From Gemmatimonadota bacterium (lineage in GTDB: Bacteria > Gemmatimonadota > Gemmatimonadetes > Longimicrobiales > Gaopeijiaceae), in the NCBI GenBank assembly GCA_022340865.1, contig JAJDNC010000092.1, positions 1 to 42,096 on the forward strand: a stretch of DNA of 42,096 bases, given 5' to 3'. Position 1 is the stretch's first letter. Each line of letters opens with the position of its first letter. Of this stretch, positions 1 through 6,961 are shown piece after piece. A program made the translations under genes and the position numbers. Under the pieces are notes generated by a model. That model worked only from the letters and a program-made list of their open reading frames with translations. It did not search any database and was not told where the DNA came from.

Positions 1-825
1 CGCCGCATCGTCACCAGCGGGTTCTTCGGCGCCATGGGAATCCCCTTCCGCGCCGGCCGCGTGTGGGGACAGGAGGACGAGACCGCGCAGCGCCTCGTCA
101 CGGTGATCAACCGAACGGCTGCCCGGGAGTTCTTCCCCGACGAGGACCCGGTGGGGAAGACGCTCGTCCTGAGCGGCAACAACCTCACCGTCCTCGGAGT
201 CGTGGGCGACGTGAAGGAGCAGGGCCTCGGCCAGGCGGCGCCTCCGACGTTCTACCTGCCGCACTGGTTGTGGGCCCGCACCGTCATGTATGTGATGGCG
301 CGGACGCAGGACACGCCCACCGGCCTGGCCCAGGCGTGGCGTGCGGCCATCCACGGCATGGAGCCCGACGTCCCCGACGCGCCGCTCCTGAGCGTGAGCG
401 ACCGCGTGTCGGCCACGCTCTTCCAGCCCAGGTTCCGCTCCATCCTCGTGGCGCTCTTCGCCCTCGTGACCCTGGTCCTCTCGGCCGTGGGCCTCTACGG
501 TGTGCTGGCGTACTTCGTACGACAGCACGGGCACGAGCTGGGGGTCCGCCTGGCGCTGGGAGCCAGCGGCGGGGAGGTATCGCGCCTCGTGGTCGTCCGG
601 GGGATGTCCCTGGTGGCGTGGGGGATCGTCCTGGGCGTGGCCGGCGGCATCGCGGGATCCCAACTCGTCCAGGCGCGCGGCTGGCTCCCCGACGTCGACC
701 TCTCCGCCCCCAGCGTCTACGTCGCCATGGCGCTCGTCCTGGTACTGGTGGGGCTCCTGGCCTGCGCCTTCCCCGCGCTCCGCGCGCGGCGGCTGGCGCC
801 GGCGGAGGTCATGCGGGTGGAGTGA
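1..825 (+). CDS. ADOP/MacB-type ABC transporter permease, C-terminal part (5' end outside window)
   Basis: The open frame runs in from the left edge, so the N-terminus is missing. The visible part starts inside the periplasmic MacB-like domain (VTSGFFGAMGIPFRAGRVW, then VINRTAAREFFPDEDPVGK, a typical motif of this family). It ends with an FtsX-type module: one hydrophobic helix (FRSILVALFALVTLVLSAVG), the conserved GVRLALGASGGEVSRLVV loop that faces the ATPase, and two more membrane helices. In known relatives such subunits work with a separate MacB-like ATPase in efflux or envelope-protein release and do not import nutrients. No ATPase gene is visible here, but it could lie upstream. Family assignment is firm; substrate is unknown. 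The stop codon TGA is at 823-825. Confidence 0.92.
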   Translation, partial: RRIVTSGFFGAMGIPFRAGRVWGQEDETAQRLVTVINRTAAREFFPDEDPVGKTLVLSGNNLTVLGVVGDVKEQGLGQAAPPTFYLPHWLWARTVMYVMARTQDTPTGLAQAWRAAIHGMEPDVPDAPLLSVSDRVSATLFQPRFRSILVALFALVTLVLSAVGLYGVLAYFVRQHGHELGVRLALGASGGEVSRLVVVRGMSLVAWGIVLGVAGGIAGSQLVQARGWLPDVDLSAPSVYVAMALVLVLVGLLACAFPALRARRLAPAEVMRVE

Positions 826-881
826 AGGGCGGTGGACGCAGGCGTCTACCGATCCTCCACGGTTACGACGGCTGCTCTTCT

Positions 882-1032
882 TCTTGCCTCATCGGGGCAT
901 AGTCGCGCATTGTGTGAGTACGTAGGAACGCGACGGCCCCAACCCCCCGGTCGTCACCGCAGTACGCCTCGCTACCCCTGCCGAGCGACGGCGGTCAAAT
1001 CCAACAGTTGAACAGGCTCCGGAAGGCGCGAT
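882..1032 (+). repeat. Repeat copy A (non-coding, upstream of the DUF805 gene)
   Basis: This 310-base gap (826-1135) has no credible gene. It carries the first copy of a sequence found again at 2953-3195. Exact shared blocks in the same order are TCTTGCCTCATCG (882-894), GCCTCGCTACC (966-976), GGCGGTCAAATCCAACA (990-1006) and CGGAAGGCGCGAT (1020-1032). Between the blocks the copies have diverged but still align. A shorter match, ACTCCGAGA at 1079-1087, suggests that the element once ran on to the next gene. Confidence 0.85.
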
Positions 1033-1135
1033 GACGTCGGGTCATGGCATCGTGATTCGGAGCTACCCATTCCGCTCACTCCGAGACGATCGCAGGACCC
1101 GATCGGCCAAGGGGCACCACCAGGAGGTCGCACCG

Positions 1136-1699
1136 ATGCACTGGTATCTGGGAGTCCTGAGGAACTATGCAGTCTTCAGTGGCAGGGCCCGTCGTAAGGA
1201 ATACTGGATGTTCGTGCTGTTCAACGTGTTGATTGCCTTCGTGTTGGGCCTTGTCGAAGGCATGGCGGGGATCGCACCGGAAAGCGAAGAAAGCGTCCTG
1301 GTCATGCTCTACTTCCTGGCCGTGCTGCTTCCAGGTCTTGCGGTGGGCGTGCGACGATTGCACGACACCGGGCGGAGTGGTTGGAACATGCTCCTCTTTC
1401 TGATTCCGATCATCGGCGAGTTCGTCTTGCTGGCGTTCATGTGTGCGGACAGTGAGAGGGGGACCAATCGCTACGGACCAAGTCCCAAAATGCCGGACGA
1501 GGAGGATTGGCTGGACCCGGCGTCGCAACCACCGCCTCCCCCGCTCAGGCTGGACGGATGGGTCGGCGGGGCCGTTCGCCAGTGCCCCGCGTGCGGACTC
1601 GGCAACCCCGCGAGGGCGACCCGATGCAGTGAATGCAGAGCATCACTCTCGGGCACGGTCCCGTTCACCCCGTCCGCTTCCGCATACCAGGAAGCGTGA
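1136..1699 (+). CDS. DUF805 membrane protein with C-terminal zinc ribbon
   Basis: A 187-residue protein. The first ~115 residues are a DUF805 domain: the N-terminal aromatic stretch MHWYLGVLRNYAVFSGRARR, then hydrophobic helices, with the family signature VRRLHDTGRSGW near residues 72-83. A proline-rich linker leads to a four-cysteine zinc ribbon (C150, C153, C164, C167). The frame is open back to 1031, but ATG 1136 has AGGAGG eight bases upstream and begins exactly where the family begins, so I chose it. DUF805 proteins are inner-membrane proteins of unknown biochemical role. The ribbon suggests metal or protein binding on the cytosolic side. It is the first gene of the repeat-headed block and is not tightly coupled to a neighbour. 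Confidence 0.9.
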   Translation: MHWYLGVLRNYAVFSGRARRKEYWMFVLFNVLIAFVLGLVEGMAGIAPESEESVLVMLYFLAVLLPGLAVGVRRLHDTGRSGWNMLLFLIPIIGEFVLLAFMCADSERGTNRYGPSPKMPDEEDWLDPASQPPPPPLRLDGWVGGAVRQCPACGLGNPARATRCSECRASLSGTVPFTPSASAYQEA

Positions 1700-1701
1700 T
1701 G

Positions 1702-1817
1702 TGCCTGGCGCAACTCGGGCGCGATGGCGCTGCCTCCCAATGCGTCTGGTGTTCGGTCGATATGGACGTGCACGGCGAGCAACTTCGGGCCGTCGGCCGA
1801 CTCGGAAATTCAGGAAT
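1702..1817 (+). repeat. Repeat copy C (shorter, diverged) before the gene at 1833
   Basis: The gap between the DUF805 gene and the next gene aligns with two parts of repeat copy B. The sequence from GTGCCTGGC through GGGCGCGATGGCG, just after the DUF805 stop, matches 3034-3061. The end, CGACTCGGAAATTCAGGAAT at about 1797-1816, matches CGACTCCGAGATTCGGGAAT near 3173-3192. The central GTCAAATCCAAC block has been lost or altered. Identity is clearly lower than between A and B, so this is a decayed or partly deleted member. Confidence 0.6.
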
Positions 1818-1832
1818 GGAACCCTATCCGAC

Positions 1833-2867
1833 ATGAGACCAATGCGCGCACCGACCCGCTACACAGCCCTGAACCGTTCCCTCCTCGTGTGCCTCGTCGC
1901 GGCAATCACCCTCGCCCTGGGGTCTCCCGCCAGCTGCCAGGATCCTGACAGCTCGTTCGTGCCCTCCGGCGACACGGTCAGACTCGCTTTCGGCTGGACA
2001 GCGGGACTCCACGGAGAGGTCCAACTCACGAGGGTACGCATCGACGGGTCCGGGCCGGCGAGGGCAGATACTTCCACCCTGCGCACCACCTACTCGCTCG
2101 CGGTGTCCAAGGTCGAGGATGGGTTACGTGTCGAGGTAGGGGACTTCAAGGTCCCTGCGATACCGGAGAGTGACGAGACCGCGGCGGCGATCGCTCTCAT
2201 CTCGTCGTTCAGCCCGAGCTACGTCCTCAGTCCCGGTGGTGATCTGCTCAGGCTGGACGGGACCGAGGAACTGGTGACCAGGGTGCGCTCGATGCTGGAC
2301 TCAATGCTCACAGAGGGCAAGCTACCGGCGATGAAGGAGGCGGTGGACAGCCTGGTCTCGGAGGAGGCCCTGAGCGCGCAGTTGAGCGAGGAGTGGACTG
2401 CTCTCGTCGGAGCATGGCTGGATGCGGAGCTGGAGGTCGGGTCTCTCTACGAGTTGGAGACCGAGGAAGCGCTGCCACTGCCCGGAAATCCGGTGGTACC
2501 GTTCAAATTCGAGTTCGGCGTGATCGATCGAGTGCCATGTGACAAGGAGGATCAGACGACCTCATGCGTGGAGCTCGTCATGCGGTCATTTCCCGATCCC
2601 GACGTCATGAAGCAGTTCATGAAGCAGTTCCTGAAGGATTTCACCAATTCGATGCGCGCGGACAGGCCCGAGGTTCCGGAGATGGCGCTTCGCAACCTGT
2701 CCGTCTTCAGTGAGAGCGTTCTGGTCACGAGTCCAGAAACGCTGATTCCCCGAACGCTCTCGATAACCAAGCGCGTCAACGGCTTGGTCACGTCTGGGGG
2801 CGTGGAGCAGCCGATTTCCCAGACCCGGAAGAGCTACTACGTATACTCGTTGACCGGGGGCAGCTAG
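1833..2867 (+). CDS. Secreted protein of unknown function
   Basis: A 344-residue protein that I do not recognise. It starts with a basic stretch (MRPMRAPTRYTALNR) and a hydrophobic core (SLLVCLVAAITLALG) ending near SPASCQD, consistent with Sec export; C28 lies close to the cleavage region but is not in a good lipobox. The mature part is acidic and alternates predicted strands and helices, with no repeats or catalytic motif that I can name. There is a region rich in Glu and Leu around residues 150-215. The frame is open upstream to 1443, overlapping the DUF805 gene, but ATG 1833 is the first start with a signal peptide; ATG 1842 is an alternative. No good ribosome site is visible. Confidence 0.72.
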   Translation: MRPMRAPTRYTALNRSLLVCLVAAITLALGSPASCQDPDSSFVPSGDTVRLAFGWTAGLHGEVQLTRVRIDGSGPARADTSTLRTTYSLAVSKVEDGLRVEVGDFKVPAIPESDETAAAIALISSFSPSYVLSPGGDLLRLDGTEELVTRVRSMLDSMLTEGKLPAMKEAVDSLVSEEALSAQLSEEWTALVGAWLDAELEVGSLYELETEEALPLPGNPVVPFKFEFGVIDRVPCDKEDQTTSCVELVMRSFPDPDVMKQFMKQFLKDFTNSMRADRPEVPEMALRNLSVFSESVLVTSPETLIPRTLSITKRVNGLVTSGGVEQPISQTRKSYYVYSLTGGS

Positions 2868-2892
2868 CCCAAGGCACTCGATCGGAGGTCGG

Positions 2893-2906
2893 AGGCCCAG
2901 GGGCCT
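2893..2906. other. Short hairpin after the gene at 1833-2867
   Basis: AGGCCC and GGGCCT face each other across a two-base loop, 26 bases after the stop. A second small stem, GAGCC/GGCTC, follows near 2918-2930. They may end transcription of the upstream gene, but no T-run follows. Confidence 0.35.
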
Positions 2907-2952
2907 GACAAGACACCGAGCCTCCGGCTCGTGCCTTCACGACGGTCTTTCG

Positions 2953-3195
2953 TCTTGCCTCATCGAGGTATACTGGCACATTCTGTATGTAGTACGAAGG
3001 CGACGGCGCCCGCCCCCCTGTCGTCGCTGCAGTGTGCCTCGCTACCTCCCGGGCGATGGCGGTCAAATCCAACACGAGAATAGGCTGCGGAAGGCGCGAT
3101 TGCGCTGTGTCCGAACGCGTTCGGCGATTGGCGGATCTGGAAGTGCTTTACGGACCGTTTCGGACCTTCAGGCGACTCCGAGATTCGGGAATAGG
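2953..3195 (+). repeat. Repeat copy B (longest copy) before the YcxB-like gene
   Basis: The 401-base gap 2868-3268 has no gene. It holds the longest copy of the element also seen at 882-1032 (copy A) and 1702-1817 (copy C). The blocks exactly shared with A are at 2953-2965, 3036-3046, 3058-3074 and 3088-3100. The 3' half shared with C ends in CGACTCCGAGATTCGGGAAT. Inside sits a perfect 14-base palindrome, CCGAACGCGTTCGG (3111-3124). The element ends about 75 bases before the next start codon. Confidence 0.85.
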
Positions 3196-3268
3196 CCGTT
3201 ATGTGCCAGAGTCGTTGGACCATTGCAGCGAGATAGCCAGTGCACATGTGCGGTAGGAGAGGCCAGGC

Positions 3269-4366
3269 ATGATTAGTCATCCGGAAGTCGAGCTGCGATT
3301 CCGTCCCACCCTGATGTTGAACATCCGAGCCACTGGAGCGGTTCGTGCCTGTCTCCCGCGGGCCCGCCGCATGCGCCGGTGGGCGAGGTGGGCGATTCCT
3401 GTTGGGGTCATCGCGGCATTTGCGGGGCATGACATCATGGCAGTCTGGTTCATCGCTCTGCCGTTCATCGTGGAGGCATCGTTCTGGGCGGGCGTTCTTA
3501 CGCAAGGCACGGTGGCCTGGTGGGGAGCCCGGCACGCGCGCGGCGAGCAGCGGATCGAGATAGGCGCGGGCGGTATGCGGCTGAGCGGTCCCTTTATGAG
3601 GAGCGACATCAGGTGGGAGGCGATCACCGCGGTCCATGATCGGCGTCGGTTCATCGTGCTGTTGCTGAGGCACGGGAGGGGCTGTGCCATTCCGAAGCGG
3701 GGTCGAATGGACCAGGTGGAGAACGCTGTCGTCCTCGCGTGGCTTCGCGAGAGAGAAGGCTGGCCTTCCCTTCACGGGACCGACCCCGGTGAGGTACCAC
3801 TGGAGCAGGGGAACGGCGAGGTGCTCCTGACGTTCCGACTGAGTCGTGAGGTACTGGCCGCTGCCTCCCGAGAGGTAACGTGGCGCAGCCCAGTTGGGGT
3901 GGGGTCCCTGGTCTTCCTCTCGGCCATGTGGGCGCTGGTCGGCCTCAGGCCGCTCGAGACGTTCGTAGGGAGCCCGAGCGTCGCCACGCTGCCAGGTCTG
4001 ATCATGGCCCTCGTATTGGCAGGCATGTTCGGCTTCATAGTGTTGGGCGGCAGTTGGTGGCACGCTCGTCGCCTCGTGCCGCGGCATACTGACACGAGGC
4101 CCGAACAGCAGGTTGGTGTCTCACCCGAGGGCATCCGGGCCCGTGGGCCCGTGGGTGTCGCCACCGTGGACTGGAGTGCCGTTCGTCGAGCCATCGAGAC
4201 GCGCCGGTTCTTCCTGATGTTCACCTCCCACTCGAGGGCTCTGTACGTCCCCAAGGAATTCTGCACCGAGCAGCAGCTCGCCGACATTCGGGCATTGCTT
4301 GTAGAATACTCTGGCCTCAAGCAGCCTAGTCGACGCCACAAGCTCACCGATGTACGGGGCAAATAG
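3269..4366 (+). CDS. Tandem-duplicated YcxB-like membrane protein
   Basis: A 365-residue protein made of two copies of the same unit. Each unit has a hydrophobic hairpin (about residues 37-88 and 208-265) followed by a soluble YcxB-like domain. Domain 1 (93-165) reads IEIGAGGMRLSGP, then IRWEAITAVHDRRRFIVLL and IPKRG. Domain 2 (278-347) reads VGVSPEGIRARGP, then VDWSAVRRAIETRRFFLMF and YVPKEF. The W-x-x-(I/V) strand, basic turn, aromatic strand and (I/V)PK motif are diagnostic of this family. YcxB-like proteins are normally single-unit (about 160-180 residues) and their function is unknown. ATG 3269 follows GGAGAGG with usual spacing. The next gene starts 36 bases downstream, so the two may be co-transcribed. 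Confidence 0.85.
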   Translation: MISHPEVELRFRPTLMLNIRATGAVRACLPRARRMRRWARWAIPVGVIAAFAGHDIMAVWFIALPFIVEASFWAGVLTQGTVAWWGARHARGEQRIEIGAGGMRLSGPFMRSDIRWEAITAVHDRRRFIVLLLRHGRGCAIPKRGRMDQVENAVVLAWLREREGWPSLHGTDPGEVPLEQGNGEVLLTFRLSREVLAAASREVTWRSPVGVGSLVFLSAMWALVGLRPLETFVGSPSVATLPGLIMALVLAGMFGFIVLGGSWWHARRLVPRHTDTRPEQQVGVSPEGIRARGPVGVATVDWSAVRRAIETRRFFLMFTSHSRALYVPKEFCTEQQLADIRALLVEYSGLKQPSRRHKLTDVRGK

Positions 4367-4402
4367 GCACGGCGCAGCCGGGACAACTTGGGAAGCTTCC
4401 AC

Positions 4403-5593
4403 GTGATTCACGGTGAGACGCACAAGCAACGACCCGGGCTCCGGTGGTTCGCCATCTTCCTGGGAGCCTGTGCGCTGGCAGCTTGCAGGGCTGGGGGCAT
4501 CGAGTCCGGACCATTGGTCGCGACCCGCGATACAGCGGCGGACACCGTGTTCGTGAAGACCGCCTCAGGGAGTGTTTGGGAGAAGCCAATCACGCTGCGC
4601 GAAGATCTGAGAATCGGCAGTCTCAGCGGAGACGGGCCAGCGGCGTTTGGCGAGATCCTGCAGGTTGCAGTCGAGAGGGACGGCAGCATTCTCGTGTTCG
4701 ACGGCCAGGTGCCGGCGCTGAGACGATTCTCCAGCACCGGACGATACCTGGGCACTGTGGGGCGTCGGGGCCAAGGTCCCGGGGAGTACGGTGCTCGACC
4801 GACCGGGCTGATGGTCGATCACCAGGGTCGCATCATCCTCAGTGACCCTTCAAACACTCGACTCAGTGCCTTTTCCTCCAGCGGCGAGTTCCTGGGCAGC
4901 CTGGGCGCCGTAAGTGGCCTGAGAACCCTCTTCGGTCAGATCGTCTCGGAAGACCAACGCGGCCAGCTGTATATCCATGTGGTGATGGTCCAACCCGGAC
5001 CTGGTGTGCGCATGCCGACCCCGTGGCCGATCGGAGCGGAGGTGCGAAGGCCGGATGGGAAGGTACTTGATACCATTCCGCCTCCGCTGCTGGACGGCAA
5101 ACCAGCCAGTTTCTTCGCAATCCTGCCTGATGGCTCCGTGTTGGCAGCTACAACCAAGGAGCCGGTCTTCGAGGTCCAGCATGAGGGCGGCGGAGTGCTG
5201 CGGGTAGAGATGCCATTCAAGCGGACGCCATACACCGAGGCGGAACGTGCCAAGTTGCGAATCGCCCTTCGGCCCGCGGCGGCTGCCGACGGAGCCACAA
5301 CGGTATCGGTGCCGGAAGAGAAGCCGGCGTATGTCGCCGCCTTGGTGGGGCCGTCAGGAACACTCTGGCTTCGCAGACCGGTCCAGCCGCGTTCGGAGAA
5401 GGAAGTCGGTGCGGTCCCGCGGTTTCAGGCCTCGGTACTGGACGTGTTCAAGCCAGATGGCACCTATCTTGGCGTGGTGGAACTGCCGCCATGCTCGATG
5501 CCAGTCGTGGTCGGCAAGACCGAGCTGTACGCCATTCAGCTCGGCAAGTACGACGAGCAATACGTGGTACGGTACAAGTTGGAGTTGCCGTAG
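4403..5593 (+). CDS. Lipoprotein with six-bladed beta-propeller (NHL-like)
   Basis: The 396-residue product has a lipoprotein signal peptide (RWFAIFLGACALAAC; C28 in LAAC is the likely lipidation site, C23 in LGAC the alternative). Propeller blades follow, with repeating motifs such as VAVERDGSILVFDGQVPALRRFSSTG, then GLMVDHQGRIILSDPSNTRLSAFSSSG and, later, LDVFKPDGTYLGVVELP. The phrase GRRGQGPGEYG is very common in six-bladed propeller lipoproteins of this kind. They are expected at the periplasmic face of a membrane, binding a ligand or partner; no catalytic residues stand out. I chose GTG 4403, with GGAAG upstream; a TTG at 4388 would add five residues. It follows the YcxB-like gene closely. 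Confidence 0.88.
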   Translation: MIHGETHKQRPGLRWFAIFLGACALAACRAGGIESGPLVATRDTAADTVFVKTASGSVWEKPITLREDLRIGSLSGDGPAAFGEILQVAVERDGSILVFDGQVPALRRFSSTGRYLGTVGRRGQGPGEYGARPTGLMVDHQGRIILSDPSNTRLSAFSSSGEFLGSLGAVSGLRTLFGQIVSEDQRGQLYIHVVMVQPGPGVRMPTPWPIGAEVRRPDGKVLDTIPPPLLDGKPASFFAILPDGSVLAATTKEPVFEVQHEGGGVLRVEMPFKRTPYTEAERAKLRIALRPAAAADGATTVSVPEEKPAYVAALVGPSGTLWLRRPVQPRSEKEVGAVPRFQASVLDVFKPDGTYLGVVELPPCSMPVVVGKTELYAIQLGKYDEQYVVRYKLELP

Positions 5594-6033
5594 GCGGTGG
5601 CGGGCGGTGTGAGCGGTAAAGGACACGGTTTACAGTCGATTCAGCGGACCCTCTTTACAGTTCGCCGTCCTTTGTAAGTGTCTCCAGATCGTTGCCTGCT
5701 CCTGCTCCGGGGATCCGGGTGGAGACAGTCGGTCCGGCCTCGCGTGGCTCCGCACGTGCCCGCTTCGCGATCGCGGCCCTTCGGGACCTCGCCCCATGAT
5801 CACCCCGGCTTCCGCCCCCGTCACACCCCCCTGTGACGCCCGCCCGCCGCGCCTTCCCGCCCCCCATCACCACCCCTGTGACTCCCCCTCGGTGCCTCCC
5901 CTGTGAGTCTGACACGCTCCGGTGCCTTCACCGGGAGAGGCCGGTGACCGCCAACCGGTAGCCTCCCTTACGGGACGACGGACTGCGGGCCCGAAGGACT
6001 GGCCATTCGCGCTGTCTCGAGGGCTCGGGGCCC
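5594..6033. other. Gene-free stretch with iterated TGTGA motifs
   Basis: No gene is supported between 5594 and 6095. GTAAA/TTTAC arms at about 5616-5633 could form a weak stem after the propeller gene. GTCACA and TGTGAC form an inverted repeat at 5820-5837 with a six-C spacer. CCCCTGTGA occurs three times on the + strand (5828-5836, 5873-5881, 5898-5906). The segment 5780-5900 is unusually C-rich on this strand. Confidence 0.5.
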
Positions 6034-6078
6034 GTCGATCCGCCGGCGCATGAGGCGCCGGGGGTCCCGCGGATCGAC
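6034..6078 (+). promoter_or_regulatory. Long hairpin in the leader of the gene at 6096
   Basis: GTCGATCCGC (6034-6043) pairs perfectly with GCGGATCGAC (6069-6078). Inside it, CGGCGC (6044-6049) pairs with GCGCCG (6055-6060) around the loop ATGAG, leaving a bulge at 6061-6068. The stem ends eight bases before the ribosome site GGAGG (6086-6090). It could protect or modulate the leader of the next mRNA, or end transcription from upstream. No T-run follows. Confidence 0.5.
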
Positions 6079-6095
6079 GCAGAACGGAGGCGATG

Positions 6096-6659
6096 ATGAA
6101 CACGCACGCGTCATCCCGGTTGCGTCATGTGGCGAACGGCATCTCCATCGCAGCGCTCATCGCGCTGGTTCCGGCCGCCACGATGGCACAGTCGAGCAAT
6201 GGGGGGGCCAAGCTGGATCCGACCAGGGCTGATGAGCTTCATCAGAAGGCGGACCAGATTCTGGGCACCCACCAGGTGAAGAGGTGGAAGGAGGTGGCGA
6301 GGTTGCTCGAGGACGCAGCTGCTCTGCGCCCGTTCGAGGATCCGGCTGCTGTGGACGAGCTGGCCCTGGCCGGTGAGATGAATCACTACATCGGCCGCAT
6401 GTCCAGCGCCCAGGAGGACCTGCAGACCGCGGCGGAGCAGGCGCTGAGGAACGGCTACGTGCTGGAATCGGCGCGCCTGTTCCTGAAGGCGGCCTTCGTC
6501 GCTCAGGAGAGGGGGCACGACGCCGAAGTCCTTGCCCTCGCCCAGAGCGCGAAGCAGCTGGCCGCCTCGCCGCACCTGAGCCAGAAGGAGTGTGACTGCA
6601 TTCTGGCCCAGCTCGACCTGGGCAAGAAGGCTCAGCGAGTCTCGGGTTCCCGGAAGTAG
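6096..6659 (+). CDS. Small secreted helical (TPR-like) protein, function unknown
   Basis: About 187 residues. A signal peptide (basic SSRLRH, then a hydrophobic core ISIAALIALVPAATMAQ, cut after AQ) is followed by an all-helical region. Helix pairs resembling TPR units are visible: ADELHQKADQILGTHQVKRW, WKEVARLLEDAAALRPFED and SARLFLKAAFVAQERGHDAE. Two cysteines lie near the C-terminus (CDC). TPR-type proteins bind other proteins, so a periplasmic adaptor is plausible but unproven. ATG 6096 is five bases from GGAGG; ATG 6093 is too close but possible. The gene stands alone, bracketed by a leader hairpin and a downstream 18-base palindrome, with a near-identical 16-base direct repeat on each side (5909-5924 and 6782-6797). 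Confidence 0.78.
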   Translation: MNTHASSRLRHVANGISIAALIALVPAATMAQSSNGGAKLDPTRADELHQKADQILGTHQVKRWKEVARLLEDAAALRPFEDPAAVDELALAGEMNHYIGRMSSAQEDLQTAAEQALRNGYVLESARLFLKAAFVAQERGHDAEVLALAQSAKQLAASPHLSQKECDCILAQLDLGKKAQRVSGSRK

Positions 6660-6666
6660 CCGAGAC

Positions 6667-6684
6667 CCCCGTGGATCCACGGGG
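6667..6684. terminator. 18-base perfect palindrome after the gene at 6096
   Basis: CCCCGTGGATCCACGGGG begins seven bases after the stop codon and could fold into a compact stem, acting as a T-less terminator. The rest of the gap to 6961 holds no gene. It includes a small GTCAC/GTGAC stem at 6784-6799. Confidence 0.45.
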
Positions 6685-6961
6685 AATCGGGGAGTCGGGG
6701 GATCGCGACGGCCGCTGAGTGTGGGGAGTGGGAAGGGGAATGGATGCTTCGCGGCGGCCGGCGCGGTCCCCCGTGCCGTTCCTGTCACGCTCCGGTGACG
6801 GAGGCGCCGCCCGGGGGGGCGGCCTGTGAGCCGGGTGTGACGCGTGCGGGTGAGTGTGGGGCGTGGACGCGTCGCGGGGTGGTGGAGAGACGGGTGGCGG
6901 GAGTTCGAGAGCATGACGCCCACGCGCGAGGCAGGGACCGACAACAGAGTGTCGAGGCCGC

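Noticed and set aside
882..3220. Integron attC sites in the repeat copies (ATCCAAC facing GTTGGAC or GTTGAAC)
   Set aside because: The RYYYAAC-like and GTTRRRY-like boxes do not occur at a consistent spacing in all copies, the inner arms do not pair, and no integrase is visible. I keep only the claim of a repeat.
5820..5837. CRP-type operator
   Set aside because: CRP sites have TGTGA on the left and TCACA on the right. Here the order is reversed (GTCACA then TGTGAC).
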